Source of the DNA: Mycolicibacterium litorale
Lineage (GTDB): Bacteria > Actinomycetota > Actinomycetes > Mycobacteriales > Mycobacteriaceae
Assembly (NCBI GenBank): GCA_002007745.1
Contig: CP019882.1
Span: 3,658,001 to 3,722,000 of the forward strand
DNA: 64,000 nucleotides
Direction: 5' to 3'
In this document: one piece after another, positions 9,843-18,313 of the stretch
Numbering within the stretch: the first letter of the stretch is position 1
Layout: every line of letters starts with the position of its first letter
Translations under genes and position numbers: made by a program
Notes under the pieces: generated by a model
Databases searched by the model: none
Told to the model about the DNA's origin: nothing
The model's input: the letters and a program-made list of their open reading frames with translations, nothing else

Positions 9843-10571
9843 ATGATTTCGATCAAGGGCGTCAATAAACACTTCGGCGACCTGCACGTGCTCAAGGACA
9901 TCGACCTCGAGGTGGATCGGGGCCAGGTGGTGGTGGTACTCGGGCCGTCCGGCTCGGGCAAGTCGACGTTGTGTCGAACCATCAACCGGTTGGAGACCAC
10001 CGACTCCGGCACCATCACGATCGACGGCGACCAATTGCCTTCGGAGGGGCGCAAACTCGCGCAACTGCGGTCGGATGTGGGCATGGTTTTCCAGTCCTTC
10101 AACCTGTTCGCGCACAAGACGATCCTGGAAAACGTCATGCTGGCGCCGGTGAAGGTCCGCAAGGTGGGCAAGGACAAGGCGCGCGAGGAGGCCATGGCAC
10201 TGCTGGAGCGGGTGGGAGTGGCCAACCAGGCGGAGAAGTATCCCGCCCAGCTCTCCGGCGGCCAGCAACAGCGGGTGGCCATCGCGCGGTCGTTGGCGAT
10301 GAATCCCAAGGTGATGCTCTTCGATGAGCCGACCAGCGCGCTGGACCCGGAAATGATCAACGAGGTGCTGGCGGTCATGAGTTCGCTCGCCTCTGACGGC
10401 ATGACGATGGTAGTGGTGACCCACGAGATGGGTTTCGCCCGCCGCGCCGCCGACCGGGTGGTGTTCATGGCCGACGGGGCGATCGTGGAGGACGCCCCGC
10501 CCGCCGAGTTTTTCGACAACCCACGTTCGGACCGCGCCAAAGACTTCCTCGGCAAGATCCTCAACCACTAG
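9843..10571 (+). CDS. gluA: Glutamate/glutamine-type ABC transporter ATP-binding protein
   Basis: 242-residue ATPase of the polar amino acid uptake family. Walker A GPSGSGKSTLCR, Q-loop VFQSFNLFAHKT, signature LSGGQQQRVAIARSL, Walker B VMLFDEPTSALD and H-loop VVVTHEMGF are all intact. ATG 9843 follows GGGGAG five bases upstream. It heads a four-gene operon (ATPase, binding protein, two permeases) in the order of gluABCD of Corynebacterium glutamicum, which also lies beside recA-recX. That parallel, from memory, supports glutamate or a related amino acid as substrate. The divergent promoter region with miaB is 9725-9842. Confidence 0.9.
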   Translation: MISIKGVNKHFGDLHVLKDIDLEVDRGQVVVVLGPSGSGKSTLCRTINRLETTDSGTITIDGDQLPSEGRKLAQLRSDVGMVFQSFNLFAHKTILENVMLAPVKVRKVGKDKAREEAMALLERVGVANQAEKYPAQLSGGQQQRVAIARSLAMNPKVMLFDEPTSALDPEMINEVLAVMSSLASDGMTMVVVTHEMGFARRAADRVVFMADGAIVEDAPPAEFFDNPRSDRAKDFLGKILNH

Positions 10572-10590
10572 GGCGAAAGGAACACTTCAT

Positions 10591-11412
10591 ATGCCTTCCA
10601 CCTCATGGCGCCGGCTCGGTGCCGTTGTGCTGGCCGCCGCAATGCCGTTCGCAGCAACCGCCTGCGGTGGGGGCAGCGGCGGTGGCGGTGGCGACACGAT
10701 CGTCATCGGCACCAAGTTCGACCAGCCCGGCCTCGGTCTGAAGAACCCCGACGGCACGATGAGCGGCTTCGACGTCGACGTGGCCAAGTACGTCGCCAAG
10801 GAACTCGGCTATCCCGAGGACAAGATCGAGTGGAAGGAATCGCCGTCCGGACAGCGCGAGACGCTGATCCAGAACGGGCAGGTGAAGTACATCGTCGCGA
10901 CGTACTCGATCACCGACAGCCGCAAGGAGAAGGTCAGCTTCGCCGGGCCCTACCTGGTCACCGGGCAGAGCCTGCTGGTCAAGGCCGACAACACCGACAT
11001 CACCGGTGCCGAATCGCTGCAGAACAACAAGAAGCTGTGCTCGGTCAGCGGTTCGACCCCCGCCCAGCGGATCAAGGACAAGTACCCCGGCGTGCAGCTG
11101 CAGCAGTACGACACCTACTCCGCCTGCGTGGAAGCGCTGAAGAACGGCGCGATCGACGCCGTGACCACCGACGAGGTGATCCTGGCCGGCTACGCCGCAC
11201 AGTCCCCCGGCGCGTTCAAGATCGTCGGCGAGCCATTCTCCGAGGAGAACTACGGCATCGGCTTGAAGAAGGACGACACCGAGTTGTGCACCAAGATCAC
11301 CGATGCCCTCAAGAAGATGGAGTCCGACGGCTCCTGGAAGGCAGCGTTCGAGAAGAACCTCGGCCCCGCCGGGATCGCCACCCCGGCACCGCCCACGCCC
11401 GCCGCCTGCTGA
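10591..11412 (+). CDS. gluB: Glutamate/glutamine-type ABC transporter binding lipoprotein
   Basis: 273-residue periplasmic-binding-protein type 3 lipoprotein. The signal peptide (SWRRLGAVVLAAAMPFAATAC) ends in the lipobox ATAC, followed by a Gly/Ser linker GGGSGGGGG. The mature domain has the family order IVIGTKFDQPGLG, GFDVDVAKYVAKELGY, ITDSRKEKVSFAGPYLVTGQ and DAVTTDEVILAGYA, as in glutamine/glutamate binding proteins. ATG 10591 has AAAGGA upstream and lies 19 bases after gluA. The protein should be anchored on the outer face of the cytoplasmic membrane and deliver ligand to GluC/GluD. Confidence 0.9.
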   Translation: MPSTSWRRLGAVVLAAAMPFAATACGGGSGGGGGDTIVIGTKFDQPGLGLKNPDGTMSGFDVDVAKYVAKELGYPEDKIEWKESPSGQRETLIQNGQVKYIVATYSITDSRKEKVSFAGPYLVTGQSLLVKADNTDITGAESLQNNKKLCSVSGSTPAQRIKDKYPGVQLQQYDTYSACVEALKNGAIDAVTTDEVILAGYAAQSPGAFKIVGEPFSEENYGIGLKKDDTELCTKITDALKKMESDGSWKAAFEKNLGPAGIATPAPPTPAAC

Positions 11413-11424
11413 GACGCAGAGCAC

Positions 11425-12105
11425 GTGGAGGTCTTCAGCGAGTACCGCGGCCAGATCTTCGAGGCCTTCTGGACCACGGTGCAGCTCACGGTGTTCTCCG
11501 CGATCGGAGCGCTGATCCTCGGTACGGTGCTGGCCGCCATGCGGCTGGCACCCGTGCCGATGCTCAACTGGCTGGGTACTACCTACGTCAACGTGGTGCG
11601 CAACACCCCGCTGACGCTGATCATCCTGTTCTGTTCCTTCGGCCTGGCCCAGACCCTGGGCATCACCCTGGTCGACCCGAAATCACCGACGTCGATCGCG
11701 GACAGCAACTTTCGCCTCGCCGTGCTCGGATTGACGTTCTACACCGCGTCTTTCGTGTGTGAGACGATCCGCGCCGGGGTGAACACCGTGCCTCTCGGTC
11801 AGGCCGAAGCGGCCCGCTCGCTGGGGTTCACGTTCGGCCAGAACTTGCGGATAATCCTGCTGCCGCAGGCTTTTCGTTCGGTCATCATCCCGCTCGGCTC
11901 GGTGCTGATCGCACTGACGAAGAACACCACCATCGCCTCGGCAATCGGGGTGGCCGAGGCGGCGTTGCTGATGAAGGAGATGATCGAGAACACCGCGGCG
12001 CTGATCACCGTCGGCACGATCTTCGCCGTCGGCTTCGTGATCCTGACACTGCCGCTGGGGCTGCTGTTCAGCTGGCTGGGCAAGCGGCTGGCGGTGGTGC
12101 GGTAA
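11425..12105 (+). CDS. gluC: Amino-acid ABC transporter permease GluC
   Basis: 226-residue inner membrane subunit of the HisMQ permease family. It has about five hydrophobic helices and the coupling EAA loop VPLGQAEAARSLGFTFGQNLRIILLPQAFRSVIIPLG. GTG 11425 lies 12 bases after gluB. Its TAA stop overlaps the first ATG of a 32-base tandem repeat that separates it from gluD. It pairs with GluD and the ATPase GluA. Confidence 0.9.
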   Translation: MEVFSEYRGQIFEAFWTTVQLTVFSAIGALILGTVLAAMRLAPVPMLNWLGTTYVNVVRNTPLTLIILFCSFGLAQTLGITLVDPKSPTSIADSNFRLAVLGLTFYTASFVCETIRAGVNTVPLGQAEAARSLGFTFGQNLRIILLPQAFRSVIIPLGSVLIALTKNTTIASAIGVAEAALLMKEMIENTAALITVGTIFAVGFVILTLPLGLLFSWLGKRLAVVR

Positions 12106-12200
12106 TGAGCGCTTGCGCGAAGAACCGGAGACACCGATGAGCGCTTGCGCGAAGAACCGGAGACACCGATGAGCGCTTGCGCGAAGAGCCGGAGACACCG
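12105..12200 (+). repeat. Three tandem 32-base units carrying a start codon and ribosome binding site
   Basis: Units begin at 12105, 12137 and 12169; units 1 and 2 are identical and unit 3 differs by one base (AAGAACC versus AAGAGCC). Each starts ATGAGCGCTTGCGCGAAG and ends CCGGAGACACCG, and the real gluD start ATGAGC at 12201 follows as the start of a fourth, diverged unit. Since 32 is not a multiple of three, the three upstream ATGs lie in different frames. The unit resembles a short GCGCTTGCGCGAA-type repeat; a relative occurs near 37350. Confidence 0.85.
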
Positions 12201-13064
12201 ATGAGCACAGCCTCTGTTCTCTTCGACGCGCCGGGCCCGCGGGCCCGGGTCCGTAACCGGATCGTGTCGGTGGTGACCGTCGTCGTGGTCGCCCTGGTGG
12301 CGTGGGCGGTCATCGCCAAGCTGGCCGGCAAGGGGCAGCTGACTGCAGCCAAGTGGCAGCCGTTCCTGACCGCCAATCTGTGGAAGACCTACGTGCTGCC
12401 GGGTATCGAGGGCACCCTGAAGGCGGCGGCACTGTCGATCGTGCTGGCGCTGATACTGGGCTTTTTGCTCGGTGTCGGCCGGTTGTCGCACAAGGCCGTC
12501 ATCCGGTTGCCGTCGGCGGTGATCGTCGAGTTCTTCCGGGCTGTTCCGGTGCTGATCATGATGATCTTCGCGTACTTCCTGTTCGCTCTCTACGATGCCT
12601 TTCCGTCGAAGAACCTGGCGCTGGCCGGCGTGGTCACCGGATTGACGCTCTACAACGGCGCAGTGATCGCCGAGATCGTCCGGGCCGGGGTGGCTTCGCT
12701 GCCCCGCGGCCAGAGCGAGGCGGCCGCCGCGCTGGGCCTGCGCTGGGGCCAGACCATGCGTTCGATCCTGTTGCCGCAGGCGATCACCTCGATGCTGCCG
12801 GTGCTGGTGTCACAACTGGTCGTCGTCCTCAAGGACACCGCGATCGGCTATCAGATCACTTTCGTGGAGATGGTGCGTCAGGGCACCGTGGTCGGCTCCT
12901 CGTACGGTAACTACATCCCGGCACTGATCGTCATCGCCGTGTTGATGATCAGCGCCAACTTCACCCTGTCGGTGGCTGCGACACGGTTGGAGCGCCGGCT
13001 GCGCCGCTCCAACCGCGGTGCTCGACCGATGCATGCCAACGCCGAGCTCGACCCGGGTGATTAG
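12201..13064 (+). CDS. gluD: Amino-acid ABC transporter permease GluD
   Basis: 287-residue HisMQ-type permease. A charged N-terminal stretch (GPRARVRNR) is followed by a first helix, a periplasmic segment and four further helices. The EAA loop is SLPRGQSEAAAALGLRWGQTMRSILLPQAITSML. ATG 12201 (MSTASVLFDA) has CCGGAG eight bases upstream and is the last of four successive ATGAGC copies; a TTG start at 12177 would add eight repeat-encoded residues. It forms the membrane channel with GluC. Confidence 0.9.
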   Translation: MSTASVLFDAPGPRARVRNRIVSVVTVVVVALVAWAVIAKLAGKGQLTAAKWQPFLTANLWKTYVLPGIEGTLKAAALSIVLALILGFLLGVGRLSHKAVIRLPSAVIVEFFRAVPVLIMMIFAYFLFALYDAFPSKNLALAGVVTGLTLYNGAVIAEIVRAGVASLPRGQSEAAAALGLRWGQTMRSILLPQAITSMLPVLVSQLVVVLKDTAIGYQITFVEMVRQGTVVGSSYGNYIPALIVIAVLMISANFTLSVAATRLERRLRRSNRGARPMHANAELDPGD

Positions 13065-13113
13065 CTCGTTCCGGTAGGGTCGACACATAAATGACGTCAA
13101 CGTAAGGACTGAC

Positions 13114-14415
13114 GTGAGCACGTTGTCATCGGACCTGCGGACGCTGAGCTACGAGGCGTTCATCTACTTCTACCCGCTAGTGACGATGGACGTGACCCGC
13201 CTACAGACGGTGAATCGAACCTCGCCCGGGGCCGGGCCACCCAATCAGTTCAACCATATTCGCCAGTACCCGGGCGCCGATTTCCGGTCGGTGGTCCGGC
13301 CCAACTTCGACACGCTGTACTCGTCGGCCTGGCTGGACCTGACCCACGGGCCGGTGATCCTTGGCGTTCCCGACACCCACGACCGCTATTTCATGCTGCC
13401 GCTCATCGACATGTGGACCGATGTCTTCGCCAACCCCGGGAAGCGGACATCCGGGACCGGGCCGCAGCGCTATGTGATCGTGGGCCCCGGCCATACCGGC
13501 GCGCTACCGCCCGGTGTTCCGGCCATTCACGCGCCGACGCCGTATGTGTGGATCATCGGACGCACCCAGACCAACGGCCCGGCCGACTATCCGGCCGTGC
13601 ACGCCGTCCAGGACGGCTACACCCTCACGCCGGTCGTGGCACCCACCACCACCTTCGTTGCCGACGACGGCTACGACGTGACCACCGAGCCGTTGCGCAA
13701 GGTCAATGCGATGGCGGCGCTGGACTATCTCTCCTACGCCGCCGACCTGCTGGCCGTCAATCCGCCCCACCCGACCGACTTTTCGATTCTGGCCCGCCTC
13801 GCGGGGTTGGGCATCGCAGCCGGTGAACCGTTCGACCGGCAGCGGTTCTCCGCCGAGCAACAGGCCGAGATCGAGGCGGGCAGACAGGACGCCCTTGCGG
13901 CGATCAGTTCCGCGGCCCCGGCACTGGGCGATATCGTCAACGGCTGGATGAGCCTGACCGAAGGGATGGGCGTCTACGGCAACTCCTATCTACGGCGCGC
14001 CGTTGTCACCCTGGTGGGACTCGGCGCGAACCCGCCCGAGGACGCGGTGTACCCGCTGCTGGTGAGCGATGCAGATGGCCGACCGTTGTCCGGCGAGAAC
14101 AACTACGTGATGCATTTCGACGCCGACAAATTGCCCCCGGTCGATGCGTTCTGGTCGGTGACCATGTACGACAGCGAGGGCTATCAGGTGGCCAACGAGA
14201 TCAACCGGTTCGCCATCGGGGACCGAGATGCGTTGCGGTACAACGCCGACGGTTCCCTTGACCTCTATCTCCAGCACACCAACCCGGGCGCCGACCGGGA
14301 AGCCAACTGGCTGCCCGCACCGCTGGGAACACTGGGGGTCACGATGCGACTTTATGCGCCGCGCCGCGAAGCCATCGCCGGGACCTGGCATCCGCCAGCT
14401 GTCCGTCGATGGTGA
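13114..14415 (+). CDS. DUF1254/DUF1214 domain protein
   Basis: 433 aa with the usual two-domain layout. The N-terminal DUF1254 part is SYEAFIYFYPLVTMDVTR, NQFNHIRQYPGADFRSVVRPN, DTLYSSAWLDL and DRYFMLPLIDMWTDVFANPG. The C-terminal DUF1214 part includes PVDAFWSVTMYDSEGYQVAN and ends in a jelly-roll stretch with NWLPAP and MRLYAPR. No signal peptide. GTG 13114 follows AAGGACTGAC. The family is common in actinobacteria but has no settled function. It is 49 bases after gluD and may have its own promoter. Confidence 0.88.
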   Translation: MSTLSSDLRTLSYEAFIYFYPLVTMDVTRLQTVNRTSPGAGPPNQFNHIRQYPGADFRSVVRPNFDTLYSSAWLDLTHGPVILGVPDTHDRYFMLPLIDMWTDVFANPGKRTSGTGPQRYVIVGPGHTGALPPGVPAIHAPTPYVWIIGRTQTNGPADYPAVHAVQDGYTLTPVVAPTTTFVADDGYDVTTEPLRKVNAMAALDYLSYAADLLAVNPPHPTDFSILARLAGLGIAAGEPFDRQRFSAEQQAEIEAGRQDALAAISSAAPALGDIVNGWMSLTEGMGVYGNSYLRRAVVTLVGLGANPPEDAVYPLLVSDADGRPLSGENNYVMHFDADKLPPVDAFWSVTMYDSEGYQVANEINRFAIGDRDALRYNADGSLDLYLQHTNPGADREANWLPAPLGTLGVTMRLYAPRREAIAGTWHPPAVRRW

Positions 14416-14600
14416 ATCTCGGCTAGCCCAGCTGTGCGCAGCGCTGCAGCAGTTCGCTCGACGGTGGCCGGTAGGACGAGAGCACCGCGCTCGCGGCCGC
14501 AGGAACAGCTGGGCCGATCGTCGGATGGCCGCAGGGTCCCGCCCGACGTCGGCGCACGCCTGGCGGCGCCGCGAGCGTGCGCGTCGGTACCGGCCATGCG

Positions 14601-14622
14601 GCGTGTCGGTGTACCGACACGC
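14601..14622. terminator. Perfect 10-bp-stem palindrome between convergent genes
   Basis: GCGTGTCGGT, two bases GT, then ACCGACACGC: a perfect inverted repeat between the end of the DUF1254 gene (14415) and the end of recX (14656). A strong GC-rich hairpin without a T-tract fits the terminators often proposed in mycobacteria and could serve both directions. A protein-binding site is the alternative. Confidence 0.5.
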
Positions 14623-14655
14623 ACGCCCGCTTCCCGCTGCGGTGTCCGGGGTACT

Positions 14656-15174
14656 TCAAACCTTGCGGCGCTCGCGCTCGGCTGCCAGCCCTTCGGTCAC
14701 CACCGCGACGGCCATGCTCTGGTTGTAACCGCGCCGAGCGAGCATGCCGACCAGCCTGCGCATCACCTTGGTGTCGTCGGCATCGCCCAACGCTTCCCGG
14801 CGCAGCTTCTGCTCCACCAGTTGCTCGGCGCGCTGCCGCTCGGCGCCGGCGTCGATGCCGTCGAGCGCACCGGCGATCACCTCGTCGTCGACACCTTTGT
14901 TGCGCAGTTCAGCAGCCAAGGCGCGCTTGCCTTTTCCGGCCCGCGCCCGCCGCGACCGCACCCACTGTTCGGCGAAGTCGGCGTCATCGATCAGCCCGAC
15001 GGCGGCCAGCCGGTTGAGCACCGTCGCGGCGACCCCGTCGGGATAGCCCCGTTTGGCCAGCTGCCCGGCCAGCTCGGAGCGCGTCCGCGACCGCACGGTG
15101 AGCAGGCGCAGGCATACCGCATGCGCCTGCTCCTCGCGGGTCTCAGAAGTCGACTGGGGCGGGAACGGCGTCAT
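14656..15174 (-). CDS. recX: Regulatory protein RecX
   Basis: RecA-binding modulator that limits filament growth (172 aa). Three-helix repeats of the family are visible: CLRLLTVRSRTRSELAGQLAKRG, VLNRLAAVGLIDDADFAEQWV, and VMRRLVGMLARRGYNQSMAVAVV. The start MTPFPPQSTSE at 15174 lies inside the end of recA (overlap 15143-15174), as expected for co-transcribed recA-recX; GTG/ATG at 15186 adds four residues. A 240-base stretch after it holds no gene, only the palindrome at 14601. Confidence 0.93.
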   Translation of the reverse strand: MTPFPPQSTSETREEQAHAVCLRLLTVRSRTRSELAGQLAKRGYPDGVAATVLNRLAAVGLIDDADFAEQWVRSRRARAGKGKRALAAELRNKGVDDEVIAGALDGIDAGAERQRAEQLVEQKLRREALGDADDTKVMRRLVGMLARRGYNQSMAVAVVTEGLAAERERRKV

Positions 15175-16195
15175 CACTGAGCTCATCGGTTATCACCGCA
15201 CCGATACCGAGCTTCTCCTTGATCTTCTTCTCGATCTCGTTGCCCACATCCGGGTTCTCCAGCAGGAACTTCCGGGCATTTTCCTTGCCCTGTCCGAGCT
15301 GCTCGCCTTCATAGGTGAACCACGACCCGGACTTGCGGATGAAGCCCTGCTCGACGCCCATATCGATGAGTGAGCCCTCCCGGCTGATGCCCTGGCCGTA
15401 GAGGATGTCGAACTCGGCCTGCTTGAACGGGGGCGAGACCTTGTTCTTGACCACCTTGACGCGCGTGCGGTTACCGACCGCGTCGGTGCCGTCCTTGAGC
15501 GTCTCGATCCGCCGCACATCCAGGCGCACCGAGGCGTAGAACTTCAATGCCTTACCGCCCGTTGTCGTTTCCGGCGAACCGAACATGACGCCGATCTTCT
15601 CGCGCAGCTGGTTGATGAAGATCGCCGTGGTGCCCGAGTTGTTCAGCGCGCCGGTCATCTTGCGCAGCGCCTGGCTCATCAGCCGGGCCTGCAGACCGAC
15701 GTGGCTGTCACCCATCTCGCCCTCGATCTCGGCGCGCGGCACCAGGGCGGCCACCGAGTCGATGACGATGAGGTCGATGGCGCCGGACCGTACCAGCATG
15801 TCGGCGATCTCGAGTGCCTGCTCCCCGGTGTCGGGTTGGCTGACCAGCAGCGAATCAGTGTCCACACCCAGCTTCTGGGCGTAGTCGGGGTCTAGGGCGT
15901 GCTCGGCGTCGATGAACGCCGCGATACCGCCGGCGGCCTGGGCATTGGCCACCGCATGCAGGGCGACGGTGGTCTTACCCGAGGACTCCGGGCCGTAGAT
16001 CTCGACGATGCGGCCGCGGGGCAGTCCACCGATGCCCAGTGCCACGTCCAGGGAGATGGAGCCGGTGGGGATCACCGAGATGGGCTGGCGAACCTCGTCG
16101 CCGAGGCGCATCACCGAACCCTTGCCGTGGTTCTTCTCGATCTGCGCGATCGCGAGTTCGAGGGCCTTCTCGCGATCGGGTGCCTGCTGAGCCAT
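15143..16195 (-). CDS. recA: Recombinase RecA (no intein)
   Basis: 350 aa. Walker A GPESSGKTTVALH, Walker B LIVIDSVAALVPRAEIEGE, L1 VGLQARLMSQALRKMTG, and the L2 region INQLREKIGVMFGSPETTTGGKALKFYASVR are intact. It forms filaments on single-stranded DNA for recombination and SOS induction. Unlike M. tuberculosis RecA it is uninterrupted. ATG 16195 starts MAQQAPDREKALELA. Two damage-responsive elements lie upstream (16250-16272 and 16298-16313). Confidence 0.98.
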   Translation of the reverse strand: MAQQAPDREKALELAIAQIEKNHGKGSVMRLGDEVRQPISVIPTGSISLDVALGIGGLPRGRIVEIYGPESSGKTTVALHAVANAQAAGGIAAFIDAEHALDPDYAQKLGVDTDSLLVSQPDTGEQALEIADMLVRSGAIDLIVIDSVAALVPRAEIEGEMGDSHVGLQARLMSQALRKMTGALNNSGTTAIFINQLREKIGVMFGSPETTTGGKALKFYASVRLDVRRIETLKDGTDAVGNRTRVKVVKNKVSPPFKQAEFDILYGQGISREGSLIDMGVEQGFIRKSGSWFTYEGEQLGQGKENARKFLLENPDVGNEIEKKIKEKLGIGAVITDELSDDAVPAPVDF

Positions 16196-16249
16196 CGTGA
16201 TACCTCTTCTGGTAGTCGTTGTTGACCGGTTCCCGGTCGGTTGGCCGTG

Positions 16250-16272
16250 ACGCTAGGCCAGGGCACCGACAA
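16250..16272 (-). promoter_or_regulatory. RecA-NDp (PafBC-type) promoter of recA
   Basis: On the minus strand the sequence reads TTGTCGGTG, eight bases, TAGCGT. This fits the LexA-independent mycobacterial DNA-damage promoter TTGTCRGTG-N8-TANNNT activated by PafBC. It lies 55-77 bases upstream of the recA start codon. Confidence 0.8.
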
Positions 16273-16297
16273 GAACGGTCGAACGTTGACCACAGTA

Positions 16298-16313
16298 GCG
16301 AACAGGTGTTCGA
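16298..16313 (-). promoter_or_regulatory. LexA (SOS) box of recA
   Basis: Minus strand TCGAACACCTGTTCGC, matching the mycobacterial SOS box TCGAAC-N4-GTTCGA at 11 of 12 defined bases. It lies about 105 bases upstream of recA. With the RecA-NDp element nearer the gene it gives the two-promoter arrangement known for mycobacterial recA. Confidence 0.88.
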
Positions 16314-16341
16314 AAGCAAGCCGACGCGCCGCGCGTGTCCG

Positions 16342-16536
16342 CTACCACTGATCGCGGGGCACGTCGAAGTCGGCGCACAACGCCCGCCACACGTCGCGGG
16401 GTTCGACACCGTCCTCGATGGCCTGCGCGGCGGTACGCCCGCCCAGCTTGGTCAGCACATGGTCCACCAGCAGCGAGGCACCGCGAACCGAGCCGAACTG
16501 CGCCTCGACCAGCTCGTTGAATTCCGTCAGCCGCAC
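16342..16536 (-). CDS. DUF3046 small protein (Rv2738c family)
   Basis: 64 aa, starting MRLTEFNELVEAQFGSVRG and ending in CADFDVPRDQW. This is the DUF3046 family, almost always next to recA in actinobacteria. The start GTG/ATG at 16536 lies nine bases after the restored stop of the glycosyltransferase. It is small, acidic and probably cytoplasmic; its function is unknown. Confidence 0.9.
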   Translation of the reverse strand: MRLTEFNELVEAQFGSVRGASLLVDHVLTKLGGRTAAQAIEDGVEPRDVWRALCADFDVPRDQW

Positions 16537-16545
16537 GCCACCAAC

Positions 16546-17715
16546 CTACCCAGTCGTGGGCAGCGCTTCATGGCACACCCGTACCGGATCATCGACATCG
16601 GCGATGCTCTCCCCGCCCGCCGGGCCGCCCGCCGATAACCCGGCCGCGACAACACCTCATCGACCTCGGCCACCAGCGCATCGATGCTCAGCGGCCGGAG
16701 AAGCCGGGCGCTGCCTTGCCGGACAACACGATTCGCGAGTTCCCACTGGTCGCCCCCACCCGGGATCACCACCATCGGCACCCCGGCCAACAGGGTCTTC
16801 GACAGCATCCCATGGCCGCCACCGCAGATCACCAGGTCGGCGTGGGCCAGCAGTTCGTCCTGGCGTCCCAGGCCCACCACCGCCCACGGCGGCACGTCGA
16901 GATCAGCGCCGCCGAGCCGGGAGATCACCACCGCGAACCGGTGGGCAGGGTGTCGCCGGGCACCAGATGCGCCAGCGCCAGTTCGGCCACCCCGGCCGCA
17001 CCGGTGGTCGCCGTCGACGGTGCCACCACCACCAGTGGGCCGTCCCCCGCCGGGATCGGTAGCACCGCGGTGGTCGGTTCGAAATGCAGCGGGCCGACGA
17101 CGACCGCCTCGGCCGGCCAGTCGGGCCGGGGCACCTCGAGGGCGGGAAGGGTGGCGATCAGCCGGCGAACCGGGCCGGGGTCGCGGGCGGGCAGTCCGAT
17201 CTGGATGCGCGCCTGCGCGCGTTGGCGCCGGCCCGCCTGCACCGACCGGGCGGTCAGCGCGCGCATGACCACGTCCCGTAGCCGGCCGCGCAGCCCGGTA
17301 CCCGGGGCCAGTCCGCTCCCCACCGGCGGCAGGCCCTCGACGGCAGGTAGAGCGGATGCGGGCTCAGCTCGATCCAGGGTATGCCCAGCAGTTCGGCCGC
17401 CATCCCACCGCAGGCGGTGATGACATCGGAGACCACCAGGTCAGGCTGTAACTCGCGCAGCACCGGAACGTTGAGTACCGCCATCCGGGCCGCACGTCGG
17501 TGGATCTTGGCGCCGGCGTCGGCGTCGTCGTCATCCTGGGTCGGGTCAAGTCCGGCCAGCTCGACGGCCTCCACACCGACCGCGCGCGCCGTGTCGAGCC
17601 ACTCGGTGCCGGTGAGCAGCACAGGCTGGTCACCGGCGGAGGCGAACCGCAGACACAGTGCGATCGCGGGAAACGCATGACCTGGATCCGGACCGGCCAC
17701 CACCGCGACGCGCAC
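16546..17715 (-). CDS. GT1-family glycosyltransferase (Rv2739c family), three frameshifts
   Basis: UDP-glycosyltransferase of the MGT/erythromycin type, about 390 aa when restored. N-terminal domain: VRVAVVAGPDPGHAFPAIAL and DLVVSDVITACGGMAAELLGIPWIELSPHPLY. C-terminal nucleotide-sugar domain: HADLVICGGGHGMLSKTLLAGVPMVVIPGGGDQWELANRV, the donor-site signature. The frame breaks near 17334-17336, 16935-16941 and 16611-16614; one added base each restores LPSRGLPPVG, PTGFAVVISR and AGESIADVDDPVRVC with stop at 16546. GTG 17715 is the likely start. Sugar donor and acceptor are unknown. Confidence 0.85.
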
Positions 17716-17784
17716 GCGGCCTACCCTGCCACAGAACCGGGGCGGCAACCCGCCTGACAGCGTCCCGCGGTGACACCGCGTACG

Positions 17785-18285
17785 CTACGCCGGCTCCTTG
17801 GCGAGCTCGCCGCGGCGCACCTGCTCCATCATTTGCGCGACGGACGCGACGATCACCGGCACCTGGCGCCGGATCTCGCGGAGATCGCTGTCGTATTCGG
17901 TCACATCGGGAACCTTGGCCGCGACGATCTGTTCGATCTGTTCAATCTGGGAGGTGAGCCAGGCGAGAGGATCGGCCGTGATCGCGGGAGCGTATTGACG
18001 ATCGCCGGGTTCGTCATCGACCATCCCCGGGTGGTAATGCATCCGGTCGCGGGCACCGGGTCCCGCAGCAACGGAGCCGAGCAGGTCGGCTCGCCATATC
18101 GCGGTCCGGATATCGATGGGATAGGCAGAGTATCGGGAGCCTGATTTCGGCTGATTCTCGACGTGGCGGACCTCGACGCGCACGCCACGCTCAGGGCCTT
18201 CCTCCCCAGGATCTGGGTTCGGCTCGACGAAATAAATGTCCTCGATCACGATTCCCAGACGCTGGTAGAGATAGGCGACGTTCAT
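17785..18285 (-). CDS. Unrecognised 166-residue protein, last gene of the importer operon
   Basis: I do not recognise this family. Start MNVAYLYQRLGIVIEDIYFV at ATG 18285 is supported by GGAG six bases upstream; a longer frame from 18345 lacks one and would overlap the CocE gene. The first ~95 residues look beta-rich, with RVEVRHVENQPKSGSRYSAY and the histidine-rich DRMHYHPGM near residue 100. The rest is helical with repeated EQIEQIV. No signal peptide or membrane segment. It lies 28 bases after the CocE-type hydrolase and marks the left edge of the island next to the glycosyltransferase. Confidence 0.7.
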   Translation of the reverse strand: MNVAYLYQRLGIVIEDIYFVEPNPDPGEEGPERGVRVEVRHVENQPKSGSRYSAYPIDIRTAIWRADLLGSVAAGPGARDRMHYHPGMVDDEPGDRQYAPAITADPLAWLTSQIEQIEQIVAAKVPDVTEYDSDLREIRRQVPVIVASVAQMMEQVRRGELAKEPA

Positions 18286-18313
18286 AGGGGCTCCAATGCT
18301 GGTCACATATTCG

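Noticed and set aside
9725..10564. N-terminal extension of miaB
   Set aside because: Antisense to the gluA ATPase; MiaB homologues begin near GTG 9724.
12105..12204. CRISPR-like direct repeats
   Set aside because: Units are directly adjacent without spacers and carry a start codon and ribosome binding site.
14352..14659. Small open frames in the gap between the DUF1254 gene and recX
   Set aside because: No ribosome binding sites, no recognisable domain, and one covers the palindrome at 14601.
15143..16195. RecA intein
   Set aside because: The M. tuberculosis recA intein was looked for; the reading frame here is continuous at 350 residues.
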